A stretch of 48,866 nt of DNA from a virus, in IMG/VR virus record IMGVR_UViG_3300049491_000970, positions 1 through 48,866 of that record; one strand, 5' to 3'. Under the pieces are notes generated by a model. It was not told where the DNA came from. It saw only the letters and a program-made list of their open reading frames with translations, and ran no database searches. Below are positions 22,644-32,410 of the stretch, piece after piece; positions within the stretch are counted from its first letter, which is position 1; every line of letters begins with the position of its first letter. A program made the translations under genes and the position numbers.

Positions 22644-25600
22644 GTGGCCAAGGTCGCCGAACTCTCGGTGGACATCGACGCCGACGACCGCGCCACCGCC
22701 AAGATCGCCGCCGTCGACGCCCTGATCAAGGGTCTGGGCGGCGACGTCGAGACGGTCATCGACGTCAACATCAAGAACGCCGAGCGCGACCTCGCCGCGA
22801 TCATCAAGCAGATCAAGGAGGTCGACGGCAAGAAGATCAAGGTCGATGTCGACGTCGATCAGATCGGTAAGACGCTCGACGACATCGCCAAGAAGACGAT
22901 GAAGATCGACGTCGACTTCGACCAGTCGGGCATCCTGGAGATGCGCCGGCTGATCGGCCAGGACGTCACCGTCGATGCCGATACCCGCGCCGCCCTGGCC
23001 TCCCTTGCTGCGCTGCGAGCCCAGCTGGCCGCGCTCTCGGACGAGTCGATCGACATCGACCTGGACACCGGCGCGCTACTGGCCGAGATCGCGGCGATGG
23101 AGACGGCGATCCGCGCGGTCACTCGGGATCGCGAGATCGAGGTCGACGTCAACGTCGAGGGCCTGTTCGACCTGGACCGGTTGGCGTCCTCGGCGACCCG
23201 GACATCGGGCCAGATCCGCGGAGTGACGGCCGCGGTGGCCGCCCTCGGCCCAGCTCTGGTCCCACTCGGCGGCGCGGCGCTGCTGGCCGTCGGGGCGCTC
23301 GGCGCCGGTTTTCTGGCTGCCGCCGCGGGGGTCGTCGCGTTCGGCGGGGTGACCTACTCGGTTTACAAGCCTGTCGTCGACGCCCTCGACAAGATGAAGA
23401 CTCAGCAGGACGCCTTCAACCGGGCGGTCACCGACAAGCAGCGCGACGCGGCATTGGAGAAGCAGAAGGCGATCTGGGAGTCGCTGACCCCGGCGCAGAA
23501 GCAGGCCGCCGACGGTCTGAGCACCCTCACGTCGGCCTGGAACGATCTCGTCGACGCGATGACTACGGACGTGCTCCAGGTGACCGGCCGGGGGATGGCC
23601 ATGGTCGGTGCCGCGATCCCGGCGCTGTTGCCGATGCTGCGCAACATGGCCTTCCAGTTCGACAGCCTGCTGACCTCGCTCGAGAAGAACGTGAACAGCC
23701 CGTTCTGGCAGGAGTTCCTGACCAACATGTCCTTCATGGCGGGGCCGATGACGGCCTCGCTGGTCCGTTCGTTCGGCAACATCATCACCGGCATCGCCGG
23801 GATCCTGAGCGCTTTCATCCCGATGTCCGGCACGATGATGCAGGGCTTGGAGCAGCTGACCGCCCGGTTCGCCGAGTGGGGCAAGAACCTCGGTGACTCC
23901 CCGGGGTTCAAGGCGTTCACGAAGTACGTGCGCGACAACTGGCCGCTGGTCGAGTCGACGATCCGCGCGGTGAGCCGCGCGGTGGTCGAGCTGATCCAGG
24001 CGATGTTGCCGATCGGCGGCTTCGTCCTGAAGGGGATCCGCGAGCTGGCCGAGGCGATCACCAAGCTCGGCGAGGAGCACCCCAAGCTGCTGAAGTTCGC
24101 GGTGGCTGTGGCCGGATTGGGTCTGGCGTTCCTGAATCTGATCGGCCCGGCGGCCTCGATCATCGCGACGCTGGCTCGGGTGGGCGGCGCCTTCTCTGCG
24201 GTCGGGGTGTTCCTGAGAGCGCTCCTGATCCCGCTCGGGCTGTCTCTGGGCCCGTTCCTCCTGGTCGCCGGCGCCGTCGCCGCCCTGGGCGCGGCGATGG
24301 TGATCGCCTACAAGCAGTCGGCGAACTTCCGCGAGCTCGTCGACTACATCGGCGACAAGGCCGGCAAGGCGTTCGGGCGGTTCAAGGCGGACGTCCAGGA
24401 GGCGCTCGATGGGCTGAAGTCGTTCATCGACGAACAGAGCGCCGACTGGAAGAAGTGGTGGCAGGAGAACGAGAAGGCGGTCCGTGAGGCCGGCACCAAC
24501 ATCAAGGCCGACATCAAGAGCCTCGTCGACGGCATCGGCGCAGCTTTCGGGCCGATGTGGGCGCAGTTCACGACGATCACCCGACTGTCCTGGGCGGTGA
24601 TCACCGGGATCTTCGACGGCGCGATGCAAGTGATCCGCGGCAGCCTCAGGGCGTGGGCCGCCGTGGTGAACGGGGACTGGAGTGAGCTCTGGAACGGCCT
24701 GGTCGACATCGCCAAGGGCTTGGGCAACATGATCCTCGAGCCGATCAAGCGACTCTGGAAGGCCATCGACGACGAGTTCGCCAGGAACGGCGTCAACCTC
24801 AAGCAGAAGTGGGACGACTTCTGGAACGGCCTCGCTGCCGACGGGTCGTGGGACTGGACCCCGATGGTCAGCGAGATCTGGGCGTCCATCACCTCGGCGT
24901 TCGACGGTCTCGACACCTCCTCGCTGAGCACGTGGTGGAGCAACCTCTGGGACGGCCTGGCTGGCGACGGGTCGTGGGACTGGACCCCGACGGTCGGCGA
25001 GGTCTGGGACGGTCTCACCTCGGCGTTCGAGGGCCTCGACACCTCGGCGATCGGCACCTGGTTCAGCGGGCTGTGGGAGGGACTCGGCGGCGAGGACGTC
25101 GACTGGTCCGGCGCGATCTCCTCGGTATGGAACAAGCTGGTCGACACCCTGACGCTGGACGCCGGTGAGCGGGCGGCGATCAAGGAATGGTTCAGCGGGC
25201 TGTGGGAAGGACTCGGCGCCGAGGACATCGACTGGTCCGGAGCCGTGGCCGCGGTCGGGGCTGCGCTGATCACCGCGCTGCTCGGGTCAGTGGCCGGCCT
25301 GGCCGCGCAGGTCGGCACCTGGTTCGTCGGCCTGTTCGCCAACCTCGGCGGTGAAGCCTCGAAGGTCAACTGGAGCGGGATCGGTTCGACGATCGGGACC
25401 GCGCTGATGGGCGCCCTGACCGGTTCGACGGCCGGCCTGGCCTCTCAAGTCGGCGCCTGGTTCGTCTCCCTGTTCAGTGACCTGGGTAGCAAGGCATCGC
25501 AGATCAACTGGAACGCGGTCGGCACAGCCGTCGGCACCGGCCTGATGGGCGCGCTGAACGGGTCGACACTCGGGCTGTCCCAGCAGGTCGGCACCTGGTT

Positions 25601-27752
25601 CACCACGCTGTTCGGCGACATCGACCTGGGCAAGACGATCTCGGAGTGGTGGGACAAGGCGTGGACCGGGATCAAGGGCTTCGGCTCGATGATCAAGGAG
25701 AAGCTGTTCGGCGGCGGTGACGGTGGCGCCGGGGACGCCAAGGCGCAGGTCACCACCGAGATGGACAACCTGATCCGGACGATGCAGGAGAAGTTCGACC
25801 GGCTCAACGAGGTCTGGATCGACGGTTGGACCAGGCTGTCGGCGCTGAACACCACGACCTGGGTCGGGATCAACGCTGCTGTCGGCCAGCAGATGGATGC
25901 GATGGCTGCCGAGGTCAGCGCCGGGTTCGCCGACATGAACAGCGCCTGGATCGACGGCTGGGCCACTCTGTCCGCACTGAACACCACCGCCTGGGTCGGT
26001 ATCCAGGGCGCGGTGACCCAGCAGATGACCACGATGGGCGCCACCATCACCACCGGGTTCGCGACCATCACTGTGTCGTGGAGCGCCGGCTGGACCGCGC
26101 TGGCCGCCTCGACGACGGCGGCATGGATCCCGATCCAGACGATGGTCGCCCAGCAGTTCCTCACCCTGCAGGCCACGTTCGCGGCTGGGTTCCTCGTCCT
26201 GGGTAGCGCCTGGACCCTGGGCTGGGCGACGCTGGCCACGGCGACGGCCACCGGATGGGCACCGATCCAAACGGCGATCGCCCAGCAGTTCCTCACGATG
26301 CAGACCACGTTCGCGGCGGGGTTCCTCGTCCTCGGGTCGGCCTGGACGCTGGGCTGGGCGACGCTGGCCGCGGCAACAGTGCCGGCGTGGGCGCCGATCC
26401 AGACGACAGTCGCCCAGCAATTCCTCACCCTGCAGACGACATTCGCGGCCGGCTTCGTGGTGCTCACCAGTTCGTGGACCCTGGGTTGGACGACGCTGGC
26501 GGCGGCGACCGCGCCAGGGTGGGTGCCGATCCAGGCCGCGGTCACGGCGCAGTTCGTCCTGCTCCAGACCACCTTCACCACCGGGTTCGCCGTGCTAACG
26601 ACCACGTGGACGGCTGGCTGGGCCACCTTGGCCACCGCGACGGCGACCGGATGGGTGCCGATCCAGGCTGCGGTCGCCCAGCAGTTCCTCACTTTGCAGG
26701 CCACGTTCACCGCGGGGTTCACCGTCCTGAACACCGCGTGGGTGGCTGGCTGGACCCTGCTCGTCACGTCGCTGACCACGATCTGGGCGCAGATCCAGCT
26801 CTTGACCGCCCAGCAGTTCCTGCTACTGACCACGGCGTTCACCGCCGGGTTCGCGGCGCTCAACGCCACGTTCGTCGCCGGCTTCGCCGTGTTGCTGGCC
26901 ACCTGGACTGCAGGTTGGTTGAGCATCACCGACTCGACGACGCTCGGCTGGGCGCAGATCCAGGCCGCCTCCCAGGTCGGGGTCACCGCTCTCCTGACCC
27001 TGGTGACCGCCACGTCACTGCAGCTGATCACCCTGTGGACGACCCTGTGGACTCAGATGATCACGGTGACCACCAACGGGTGGATCCAGATCATGACCGT
27101 CACACAAGTCGGCCTGGCGACGCTTCTGGCCGCGTTCACGGCCGCCACCGCCCAGATGACGTCGGTGTGGATCTCGATGTGGAACCAGCTCGTCTCGACC
27201 ACCGCGAGCTCGTCCGCGCAGGTCGTCTCGATCATCGCCGCGATGGGCAACCAGATCATCGCAACCCTGCAGTCGGTGGCCTCGCGCGCGCAGGCCGCCG
27301 GTGCCTCGATCGGCGCGAATCTCGCCGCCGGTATCCGCTCCCAGGTCGGCGCCGTGGCGGCCGCCGCGCAGGCGTTGGCGGCCGCCGCTTCCGCGCCGCT
27401 GCCCGGCTCGCCGGCGAAGACGGGGCCGCTGTCCGGACGGGGTTACGCGTTGCTGCGCGGTGAGCGGATGGTTCAGGATCTGGCCCGGGGCCTGGGTGTG
27501 ACAGGTCCGGTGTCGACGGCGATGGGCGACATCGCCGACCTGATGGCGCTGAGCATGGCGCCGCGCTCGGCGATGGCGGCGATCACCTCGGGTCGCAACG
27601 TCCTCGGTCAGGGGGGCGGCAACATCGTCGTCGAGGCCGGCGCTGTCACGGTGAACCTGCCCCCCGGCGCCGATCTCGCCGCGGCCCGCGCGGCGTTCTC
27701 CGACGCCGGCGAGGAACTGGCCTCGCTGCTGAGCACTCTGCGTCGGCAGTAG
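22644..27752 (+). CDS. Tape measure protein
   Basis: This is the longest gene in the window: 1702 residues, starting at GTG with GAGGGAGG. It should span the tail tube, set its length and leave at DNA ejection. Near the N-terminus are repeated short strands (VDVDVDQ, IDVDFDQ, VDVNVEG), then hydrophobic stretches around 195-235 and 480-560 that could reach a membrane. Three W/G-rich repeats fill about 730-860, and eight 44-residue repeats fill about 1058-1409. At roughly 0.15 nm per residue the tail would be near 255 nm. No peptidase or transglycosylase motif was seen. Confidence 0.93.
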   Translation: MAKVAELSVDIDADDRATAKIAAVDALIKGLGGDVETVIDVNIKNAERDLAAIIKQIKEVDGKKIKVDVDVDQIGKTLDDIAKKTMKIDVDFDQSGILEMRRLIGQDVTVDADTRAALASLAALRAQLAALSDESIDIDLDTGALLAEIAAMETAIRAVTRDREIEVDVNVEGLFDLDRLASSATRTSGQIRGVTAAVAALGPALVPLGGAALLAVGALGAGFLAAAAGVVAFGGVTYSVYKPVVDALDKMKTQQDAFNRAVTDKQRDAALEKQKAIWESLTPAQKQAADGLSTLTSAWNDLVDAMTTDVLQVTGRGMAMVGAAIPALLPMLRNMAFQFDSLLTSLEKNVNSPFWQEFLTNMSFMAGPMTASLVRSFGNIITGIAGILSAFIPMSGTMMQGLEQLTARFAEWGKNLGDSPGFKAFTKYVRDNWPLVESTIRAVSRAVVELIQAMLPIGGFVLKGIRELAEAITKLGEEHPKLLKFAVAVAGLGLAFLNLIGPAASIIATLARVGGAFSAVGVFLRALLIPLGLSLGPFLLVAGAVAALGAAMVIAYKQSANFRELVDYIGDKAGKAFGRFKADVQEALDGLKSFIDEQSADWKKWWQENEKAVREAGTNIKADIKSLVDGIGAAFGPMWAQFTTITRLSWAVITGIFDGAMQVIRGSLRAWAAVVNGDWSELWNGLVDIAKGLGNMILEPIKRLWKAIDDEFARNGVNLKQKWDDFWNGLAADGSWDWTPMVSEIWASITSAFDGLDTSSLSTWWSNLWDGLAGDGSWDWTPTVGEVWDGLTSAFEGLDTSAIGTWFSGLWEGLGGEDVDWSGAISSVWNKLVDTLTLDAGERAAIKEWFSGLWEGLGAEDIDWSGAVAAVGAALITALLGSVAGLAAQVGTWFVGLFANLGGEASKVNWSGIGSTIGTALMGALTGSTAGLASQVGAWFVSLFSDLGSKASQINWNAVGTAVGTGLMGALNGSTLGLSQQVGTWFTTLFGDIDLGKTISEWWDKAWTGIKGFGSMIKEKLFGGGDGGAGDAKAQVTTEMDNLIRTMQEKFDRLNEVWIDGWTRLSALNTTTWVGINAAVGQQMDAMAAEVSAGFADMNSAWIDGWATLSALNTTAWVGIQGAVTQQMTTMGATITTGFATITVSWSAGWTALAASTTAAWIPIQTMVAQQFLTLQATFAAGFLVLGSAWTLGWATLATATATGWAPIQTAIAQQFLTMQTTFAAGFLVLGSAWTLGWATLAAATVPAWAPIQTTVAQQFLTLQTTFAAGFVVLTSSWTLGWTTLAAATAPGWVPIQAAVTAQFVLLQTTFTTGFAVLTTTWTAGWATLATATATGWVPIQAAVAQQFLTLQATFTAGFTVLNTAWVAGWTLLVTSLTTIWAQIQLLTAQQFLLLTTAFTAGFAALNATFVAGFAVLLATWTAGWLSITDSTTLGWAQIQAASQVGVTALLTLVTATSLQLITLWTTLWTQMITVTTNGWIQIMTVTQVGLATLLAAFTAATAQMTSVWISMWNQLVSTTASSSAQVVSIIAAMGNQIIATLQSVASRAQAAGASIGANLAAGIRSQVGAVAAAAQALAAAASAPLPGSPAKTGPLSGRGYALLRGERMVQDLARGLGVTGPVSTAMGDIADLMALSMAPRSAMAAITSGRNVLGQGGGNIVVEAGAVTVNLPPGADLAAARAAFSDAGEELASLLSTLRRQ
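25815..26870 (+). repeat. Eight 132-base repeats in tape measure gene
   Basis: Eight contiguous units of exactly 44 codons begin with W-x-x-G-W and run to a GF(x)xLxxx end; the consensus includes GWxPIQ, QQFLTLQ and TFAAGF. Unit 1 starts at 25815. Units 3-7 are the most alike, and degenerate copies continue to about 27200. The strict period points to expansion or loss by recombination in steps of 44 residues. Confidence 0.88.
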
Positions 27753-27770
27753 GAGCGGGAGAATCCGAGC

Positions 27771-30700
27771 GTGCCGACCCAGATCACCACTGCCACCCAT
27801 CAGGACTCGCTGTCCGGATCCAGCGAGAAGCGCCTGGACATCGACTCGGCAGGCGTCCTGTGGCTGGCCTTCGCCGACACCAACCGGGTTCGCTTCTACT
27901 CCTCGAGCACCTCTGGTGCATCGTGGGAGGCGGCAGCGGGTTCCGACCTCGTCTACGGCACCGGCCAGGACACCGCGGCCCCCTCGTTCTACATCGACGC
28001 CGACGGCTACGCGCACTGCACGTTCGTGCGCTGGCAGCAGACCCCGCAGACCCTGGTCTACGCCCGGGGTACGCCCCGCATCGGTGGCGGCTGGGAATGG
28101 AAGACCCTGATCGTCTCCCCGGCGGGCGGGCGGATGAACGTCGACTCCGACGTCGTCGCCTTCCGCAACGGCACCGGCTGGGTCGCCTGGGTCACCTGGT
28201 CGTACGGATCGACCGGGGGGTCGCGGGTCAGCCGGATCGACGTCTCCGCCTCGGGCGTCCTCACTCTCGCCACGCTGGTCCACGGCCCGGCCTCCGGCGA
28301 CGCCGCCTGGCAGTTCGGGGCGCTCGCGTTCGCCTCGGACCGCAAGGTCCCCCAGGCATCCCCGCACGTCTTCCTGGTCTCCTCGAGCCAGACGACGTCC
28401 TCGCCGGTGTACGCCCACCGGGCCCAGTACTCCTCGGGCAGCTGGACGTGGGGCTCGCCGATCTCGGTGGCTACCGGCGTCACCAATCCCGATACCACCC
28501 TGTGCTGCGCCCATGACGGTACCCGGCTGATCATCGCGTGGTCTCCGAACAGCGCCGCGGTCAACGTCAGCCAGTGGGACGGGATGGCCGGGTCGGCGAC
28601 GGCGATCAACCCGCTGGCGCTGTCCCAGGGCACCGTCAAGGGCATCTCGCTGTCGGTGGACCCCTCGACCGCGGACATCTACCTGGTCGCCCACGACGCC
28701 ACCAACGGTGATGTGTTCTGGACGAAGTACACCCGGGCCACCACGTCGTGGACGACGTGGGCCTCGCTGATCTCGCGATCCCCGAATGGTCAGGACGGCG
28801 ACGTTCAGCTGGTCCGCAACCCGACCCAGGACGCTGTCGACCTGGTGTACGCGATCGGTACCTCTCCGAACATCACCGTGCTGCATGCCAAGGTCGCCAC
28901 CTTGACCCGGACGCCCAGCGCGCCGCAGCTGATCTCCCCCGCGCCGGGAGTGAGGGTGGACCTGGCGGCCGGTGGCACGTTCGTCTGGAAGCACTCCAAG
29001 GTCTCCATGAGCGATTCCCAGTCCCAATGGCAGCTGCGCCGCATCGACGGCGCCACCACGGAGTTCTGGAACGTGGCCACCCAGGCCTGGAACAGCGGGG
29101 TGTCCTTCTCGGATGACTTCACCACCCAGAACGGGGCGGCCTGGGCGGGCTACGGACCGAACGTGGCCGTCGTCAGTGGCCGAGCCCGGATCACCCCGAC
29201 GTCGGGCTATCCACCGCTGCTGCGGACCGGGCAGGTGCTGACCGCCTCGAGCGTCACGGTCAAGGTCCCGACGCTGCCGAACGCCGGCAACGGCACCACC
29301 GAGGCGCTCCTCTTCTTCGAGGTCAGCTCCGGCAACCGGATCCAGATGGAGTGGCACAACGGGAACCTGAAGTTCATCGAGACGATCAGTGGCGCCCAGG
29401 ACACCACCCAGATCACCTACAACGGCACCGACCACCTGTGGTGGAGGATCCGCGAGGCGTCCGGCACCGTCTACTGGGAGACCAGCCCGAACGGCAGCAC
29501 CTGGACGACGCGGCGCTCGAAGTCGACGACGCTGAACCTGGCCTCCGGCATGGCCTTCCTGTCCGCGGGGTTCTACGGCACCGAACCGTCACCGGGGTTC
29601 GCCGAATTCGACGACTTCTCCCAGGGCGGCAACGACGGAGTCTGGAACGCCTCGGCGGCCGTCGCCCCCGAGCAGGTCACCTTCGGCGCGGGGAAGTGGA
29701 CCAGCGGCACCACCTACAGCTGGACGGTGCGGACCAAGTCGGCCGACGGGTCCGCCTCCCCGTTCGCCGCCGACCGCACGGTGATCGCGACCGCCGCGCC
29801 GGTGGTCGTGGTCACCGCGCCGTCCGGCATCGTCTACGACACCTCGACGCCGACAGTCGTCTGGACCTACACCTCCGCCAAGCCGCAGCGGGACTACGAG
29901 GTCCGCATTCTCGATCCGGCGGCCGGGGCGATCGACCCGAACGACCCGATCCCGGCGGTATGGACCAGTGGGGTCGTCGCCTCTCCGGTGGCTCGCTCGG
30001 TCACGGTCAGCACCGCTCTGCCCGACCCGGCCGGGACCTACCGCGCCTACGTTCGCTGTCTCGACAACGACGGCATCGCTTCGACGTGGGTCTACTCGAC
30101 GTTCTCGTTGTCGGCGGTTCCGCCGATCGGCCCGTCCTTGAGCGCCGAGGCGCACAGCCCGTACGAGACGGCGGTACCCCGGTGCCGCCTGCGGCTGACC
30201 GGCCGGTGCAACTACCTCGCCGCGGCGCAGGCCGCCGGCGGCACCGGGTGGGACTCGGTGTCCAACGCCACGGTGGCCACCCTCACCGAGGACTCCCTGC
30301 TCGGGCGGCTGGCCGGGTTCTCGATGACCACCACCACGTCGGGCACCTCAGCCGTCCGTACCGCCGCCGGGTCGCCACCCGAAGCGCCGTTCGGCCGGCC
30401 GGCGCTGACCGGGCCGCTGGACTTCCCCACGGTGCCCGGACTCAGCTACACGGCGATAGCGTCGCTGCGCGCCGCGGCCGGCGGCGCGACCCGCGCCGCT
30501 CGCGTCCTCATCGAGTGGTACAGCGCCGACGACGGATCGTCGCCGACCCCGCTGGAGACCACCACGGGGCTGCAGGGCAACGTCACCGATGCCGGCTACA
30601 TCCAGGTGGTGGTGCAAGCGATGGCCCCCGCCGGCGCCGTCCGGGCCCGCCTGGTCGTCCAGGTGCTCGCAACCGCCGCCGCCGCCGAGGTGTTCTATGT

Positions 30701-31328
30701 CGCCCGGATCTCGTTGGCCCCCGGGTCGAGCACCGCATGGCGCCCCGGCGGCAACGCGCAGCGCCAGACGGTGCGGATCGAGCGCAGCGTCGATGATCGG
30801 ACCACGTGGTCGCAGATCGCCTCGGGCTACAAGACCGACTACTGGCAGCAGATGATCCTGGACGACCGGGTCGTCCCGCTCGGCACGACGGTCGCCTACC
30901 GGGCGTGGTCGGACATCACCGAGGTCTCCGGTGCCCGGACCGTCTCGGAGGCGTCACTGGTCGCCGAGGTGGTCGTCGAGTCGCCGACCTGGACGCTGCG
31001 CGACCCCGACGAGGACACCGCCGAGGTCCTGCTCTACGTCACCGCCTACAACCGCACCGAGGACGACGGGGCGGTGGTCACTTGGACGGCGGGGGCGGCA
31101 TACCCGGTGGTCGACGTCGAGGACGTGCGGGTCGGTGGTGGATCGGTCACCGCCTATGTCCGGCGGACCTACGTGGACGCGACGTCGAGCGTGCTGCGCC
31201 GCGCCGTCCCGCTGGTCCTGTCCTCCCCGGTCGGCGAGGTGCTGCGGATCAGAGTGCTCAGCCGCTCCTTCGACGCCGCTCACCCCAGCGACCGGGAGTA
31301 CACCGTCGATTTCGCCGTGGTGACCTGA
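27771..31328 (+). CDS. Large minor tail protein with propeller-like domain
   Basis: This 1185-residue protein starts at GTG. Residues 1-380 contain repeated strands such as GVLWLAFADTNRVRFYSSST and NGDVFWTKYTRATTSWTTW, resembling the BNR/sialidase beta-propeller. A LamG-like domain (about 440-620) follows, then FN3-like domains (TPTVVWTYTSAKPQRDYEVRI; RTVSEASLVAEV) and a further sandwich. Likely role: host surface binding at the tail tip. The stop overlaps the next start in TGATG. No enzyme active site was identified. Confidence 0.8.
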   Translation: MPTQITTATHQDSLSGSSEKRLDIDSAGVLWLAFADTNRVRFYSSSTSGASWEAAAGSDLVYGTGQDTAAPSFYIDADGYAHCTFVRWQQTPQTLVYARGTPRIGGGWEWKTLIVSPAGGRMNVDSDVVAFRNGTGWVAWVTWSYGSTGGSRVSRIDVSASGVLTLATLVHGPASGDAAWQFGALAFASDRKVPQASPHVFLVSSSQTTSSPVYAHRAQYSSGSWTWGSPISVATGVTNPDTTLCCAHDGTRLIIAWSPNSAAVNVSQWDGMAGSATAINPLALSQGTVKGISLSVDPSTADIYLVAHDATNGDVFWTKYTRATTSWTTWASLISRSPNGQDGDVQLVRNPTQDAVDLVYAIGTSPNITVLHAKVATLTRTPSAPQLISPAPGVRVDLAAGGTFVWKHSKVSMSDSQSQWQLRRIDGATTEFWNVATQAWNSGVSFSDDFTTQNGAAWAGYGPNVAVVSGRARITPTSGYPPLLRTGQVLTASSVTVKVPTLPNAGNGTTEALLFFEVSSGNRIQMEWHNGNLKFIETISGAQDTTQITYNGTDHLWWRIREASGTVYWETSPNGSTWTTRRSKSTTLNLASGMAFLSAGFYGTEPSPGFAEFDDFSQGGNDGVWNASAAVAPEQVTFGAGKWTSGTTYSWTVRTKSADGSASPFAADRTVIATAAPVVVVTAPSGIVYDTSTPTVVWTYTSAKPQRDYEVRILDPAAGAIDPNDPIPAVWTSGVVASPVARSVTVSTALPDPAGTYRAYVRCLDNDGIASTWVYSTFSLSAVPPIGPSLSAEAHSPYETAVPRCRLRLTGRCNYLAAAQAAGGTGWDSVSNATVATLTEDSLLGRLAGFSMTTTTSGTSAVRTAAGSPPEAPFGRPALTGPLDFPTVPGLSYTAIASLRAAAGGATRAARVLIEWYSADDGSSPTPLETTTGLQGNVTDAGYIQVVVQAMAPAGAVRARLVVQVLATAAAAEVFYVARISLAPGSSTAWRPGGNAQRQTVRIERSVDDRTTWSQIASGYKTDYWQQMILDDRVVPLGTTVAYRAWSDITEVSGARTVSEASLVAEVVVESPTWTLRDPDEDTAEVLLYVTAYNRTEDDGAVVTWTAGAAYPVVDVEDVRVGGGSVTAYVRRTYVDATSSVLRRAVPLVLSSPVGEVLRIRVLSRSFDAAHPSDREYTVDFAVVT

Positions 31329-32410
31329 TGTGGGCGACCACGACCGCGTTCGAGACGGCCCTGAGCGCGCCGGCCCGGCGCTGGCGCAGCAAGGTGGAGG
31401 TCCTCTACGGCGGTCAGTATGTCGTCTCCCTGGAGGTCCTGGTCGACGGCAAGGTGTCCTTCGACGACGTCGCCGTGCGGCGCAGCGCCGACCTGGACCT
31501 GCTCGACGTGCACGGCACGCTGACCCCGGTGGAGGCGACGGACCTGCTCAGCCCCAAAGGCACCGAGCTGCGCCTGTCGAAAGGCCTGGTGGTCGCCGGT
31601 GGCGCGGTCGAATGGGTACCGCTGGGTGTCTTCGGTATCGATGAGCCGCAGGTGCGCAGCCACGACGGCGCAACCCAGGTCTCCCTGTCCGCCACCGATC
31701 GGGTGAACGCCGTGCGGGCCCGCCGATTCAAGGCGCCCTACCCGATCGCCTCCGGCACGGCGACCACCGCGGCGATCGTCGCGATCGTCACCTCCCGGCT
31801 CACCGTGTCGACCCGCGTCGTGACGACCGGGCACACCACCCCCGAGATCGTCTACGAGGAGCTCAGCGATCCGTGGGACGCGGTCGAGGACCTTGCCGAG
31901 GCCGACTCGCTGATCGCCTACTTCGACCCGCTCGGCACCTTCGTCGTCGAGCCGCGCCAGCCGAGCGACACGGGACGGCGGTACAGCGACGACGGCGAGG
32001 GGCATCTGGTGACCTGTAGGCGCGGGATCAGTGCCGACCAGACCTACTCGGGGGTGATTGTCAAGGGTGAGCACCCCGACTTCGACCCGGTCCGTTACGA
32101 GATCTGGGACGAGAACCCGGCGAGCGCGACGTACCGGCTCGGCCCGTTCGGTGAGCGCCCCTACGGCTTCACCTCGCCGTTGATCAAGGACCTGGCGATG
32201 GCCCAGGCGTCCGCGCAGACGATCCTGACCCGGGTCACCGGGATGGTGCAGCCGGCCGAGATCGAGACCGCGGGCCACCCCGGCCACGACATCGGCGACG
32301 TCGTGGTCCTCGACGACGAGGCCTCGCGCACCCACGGCGACTACGAAGTGATCGGCGGGACGATACCGCTGCGTCCAGGGACGAACACCCTCAAGCTGCG
32401 GAGGATCTGA
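31328..32410 (+). CDS. Tail tip/hub protein (DUF5047-like)
   Basis: This 360-residue protein begins with TTTAFETALSAPARRWRSKVEVLYGG and has LDVHGTLTPVEATDLLSPKGTELRL, then a segment with VYEELSDPWDAVEDLAEADSLIAYFDPLGTFV. This matches the DUF5047 minor tail proteins of actinophages, thought to belong to the baseplate hub. The ATG overlaps the previous stop. It lies after the propeller protein and before the beta-helix protein. Confidence 0.82.
   Translation: MWATTTAFETALSAPARRWRSKVEVLYGGQYVVSLEVLVDGKVSFDDVAVRRSADLDLLDVHGTLTPVEATDLLSPKGTELRLSKGLVVAGGAVEWVPLGVFGIDEPQVRSHDGATQVSLSATDRVNAVRARRFKAPYPIASGTATTAAIVAIVTSRLTVSTRVVTTGHTTPEIVYEELSDPWDAVEDLAEADSLIAYFDPLGTFVVEPRQPSDTGRRYSDDGEGHLVTCRRGISADQTYSGVIVKGEHPDFDPVRYEIWDENPASATYRLGPFGERPYGFTSPLIKDLAMAQASAQTILTRVTGMVQPAEIETAGHPGHDIGDVVVLDDEASRTHGDYEVIGGTIPLRPGTNTLKLRRI

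Noticed and set aside
27015-29435. Long minus-strand frame of 806 codons
   Set aside because: Antisense to the tape measure and propeller protein; composition is that of a shadow frame.
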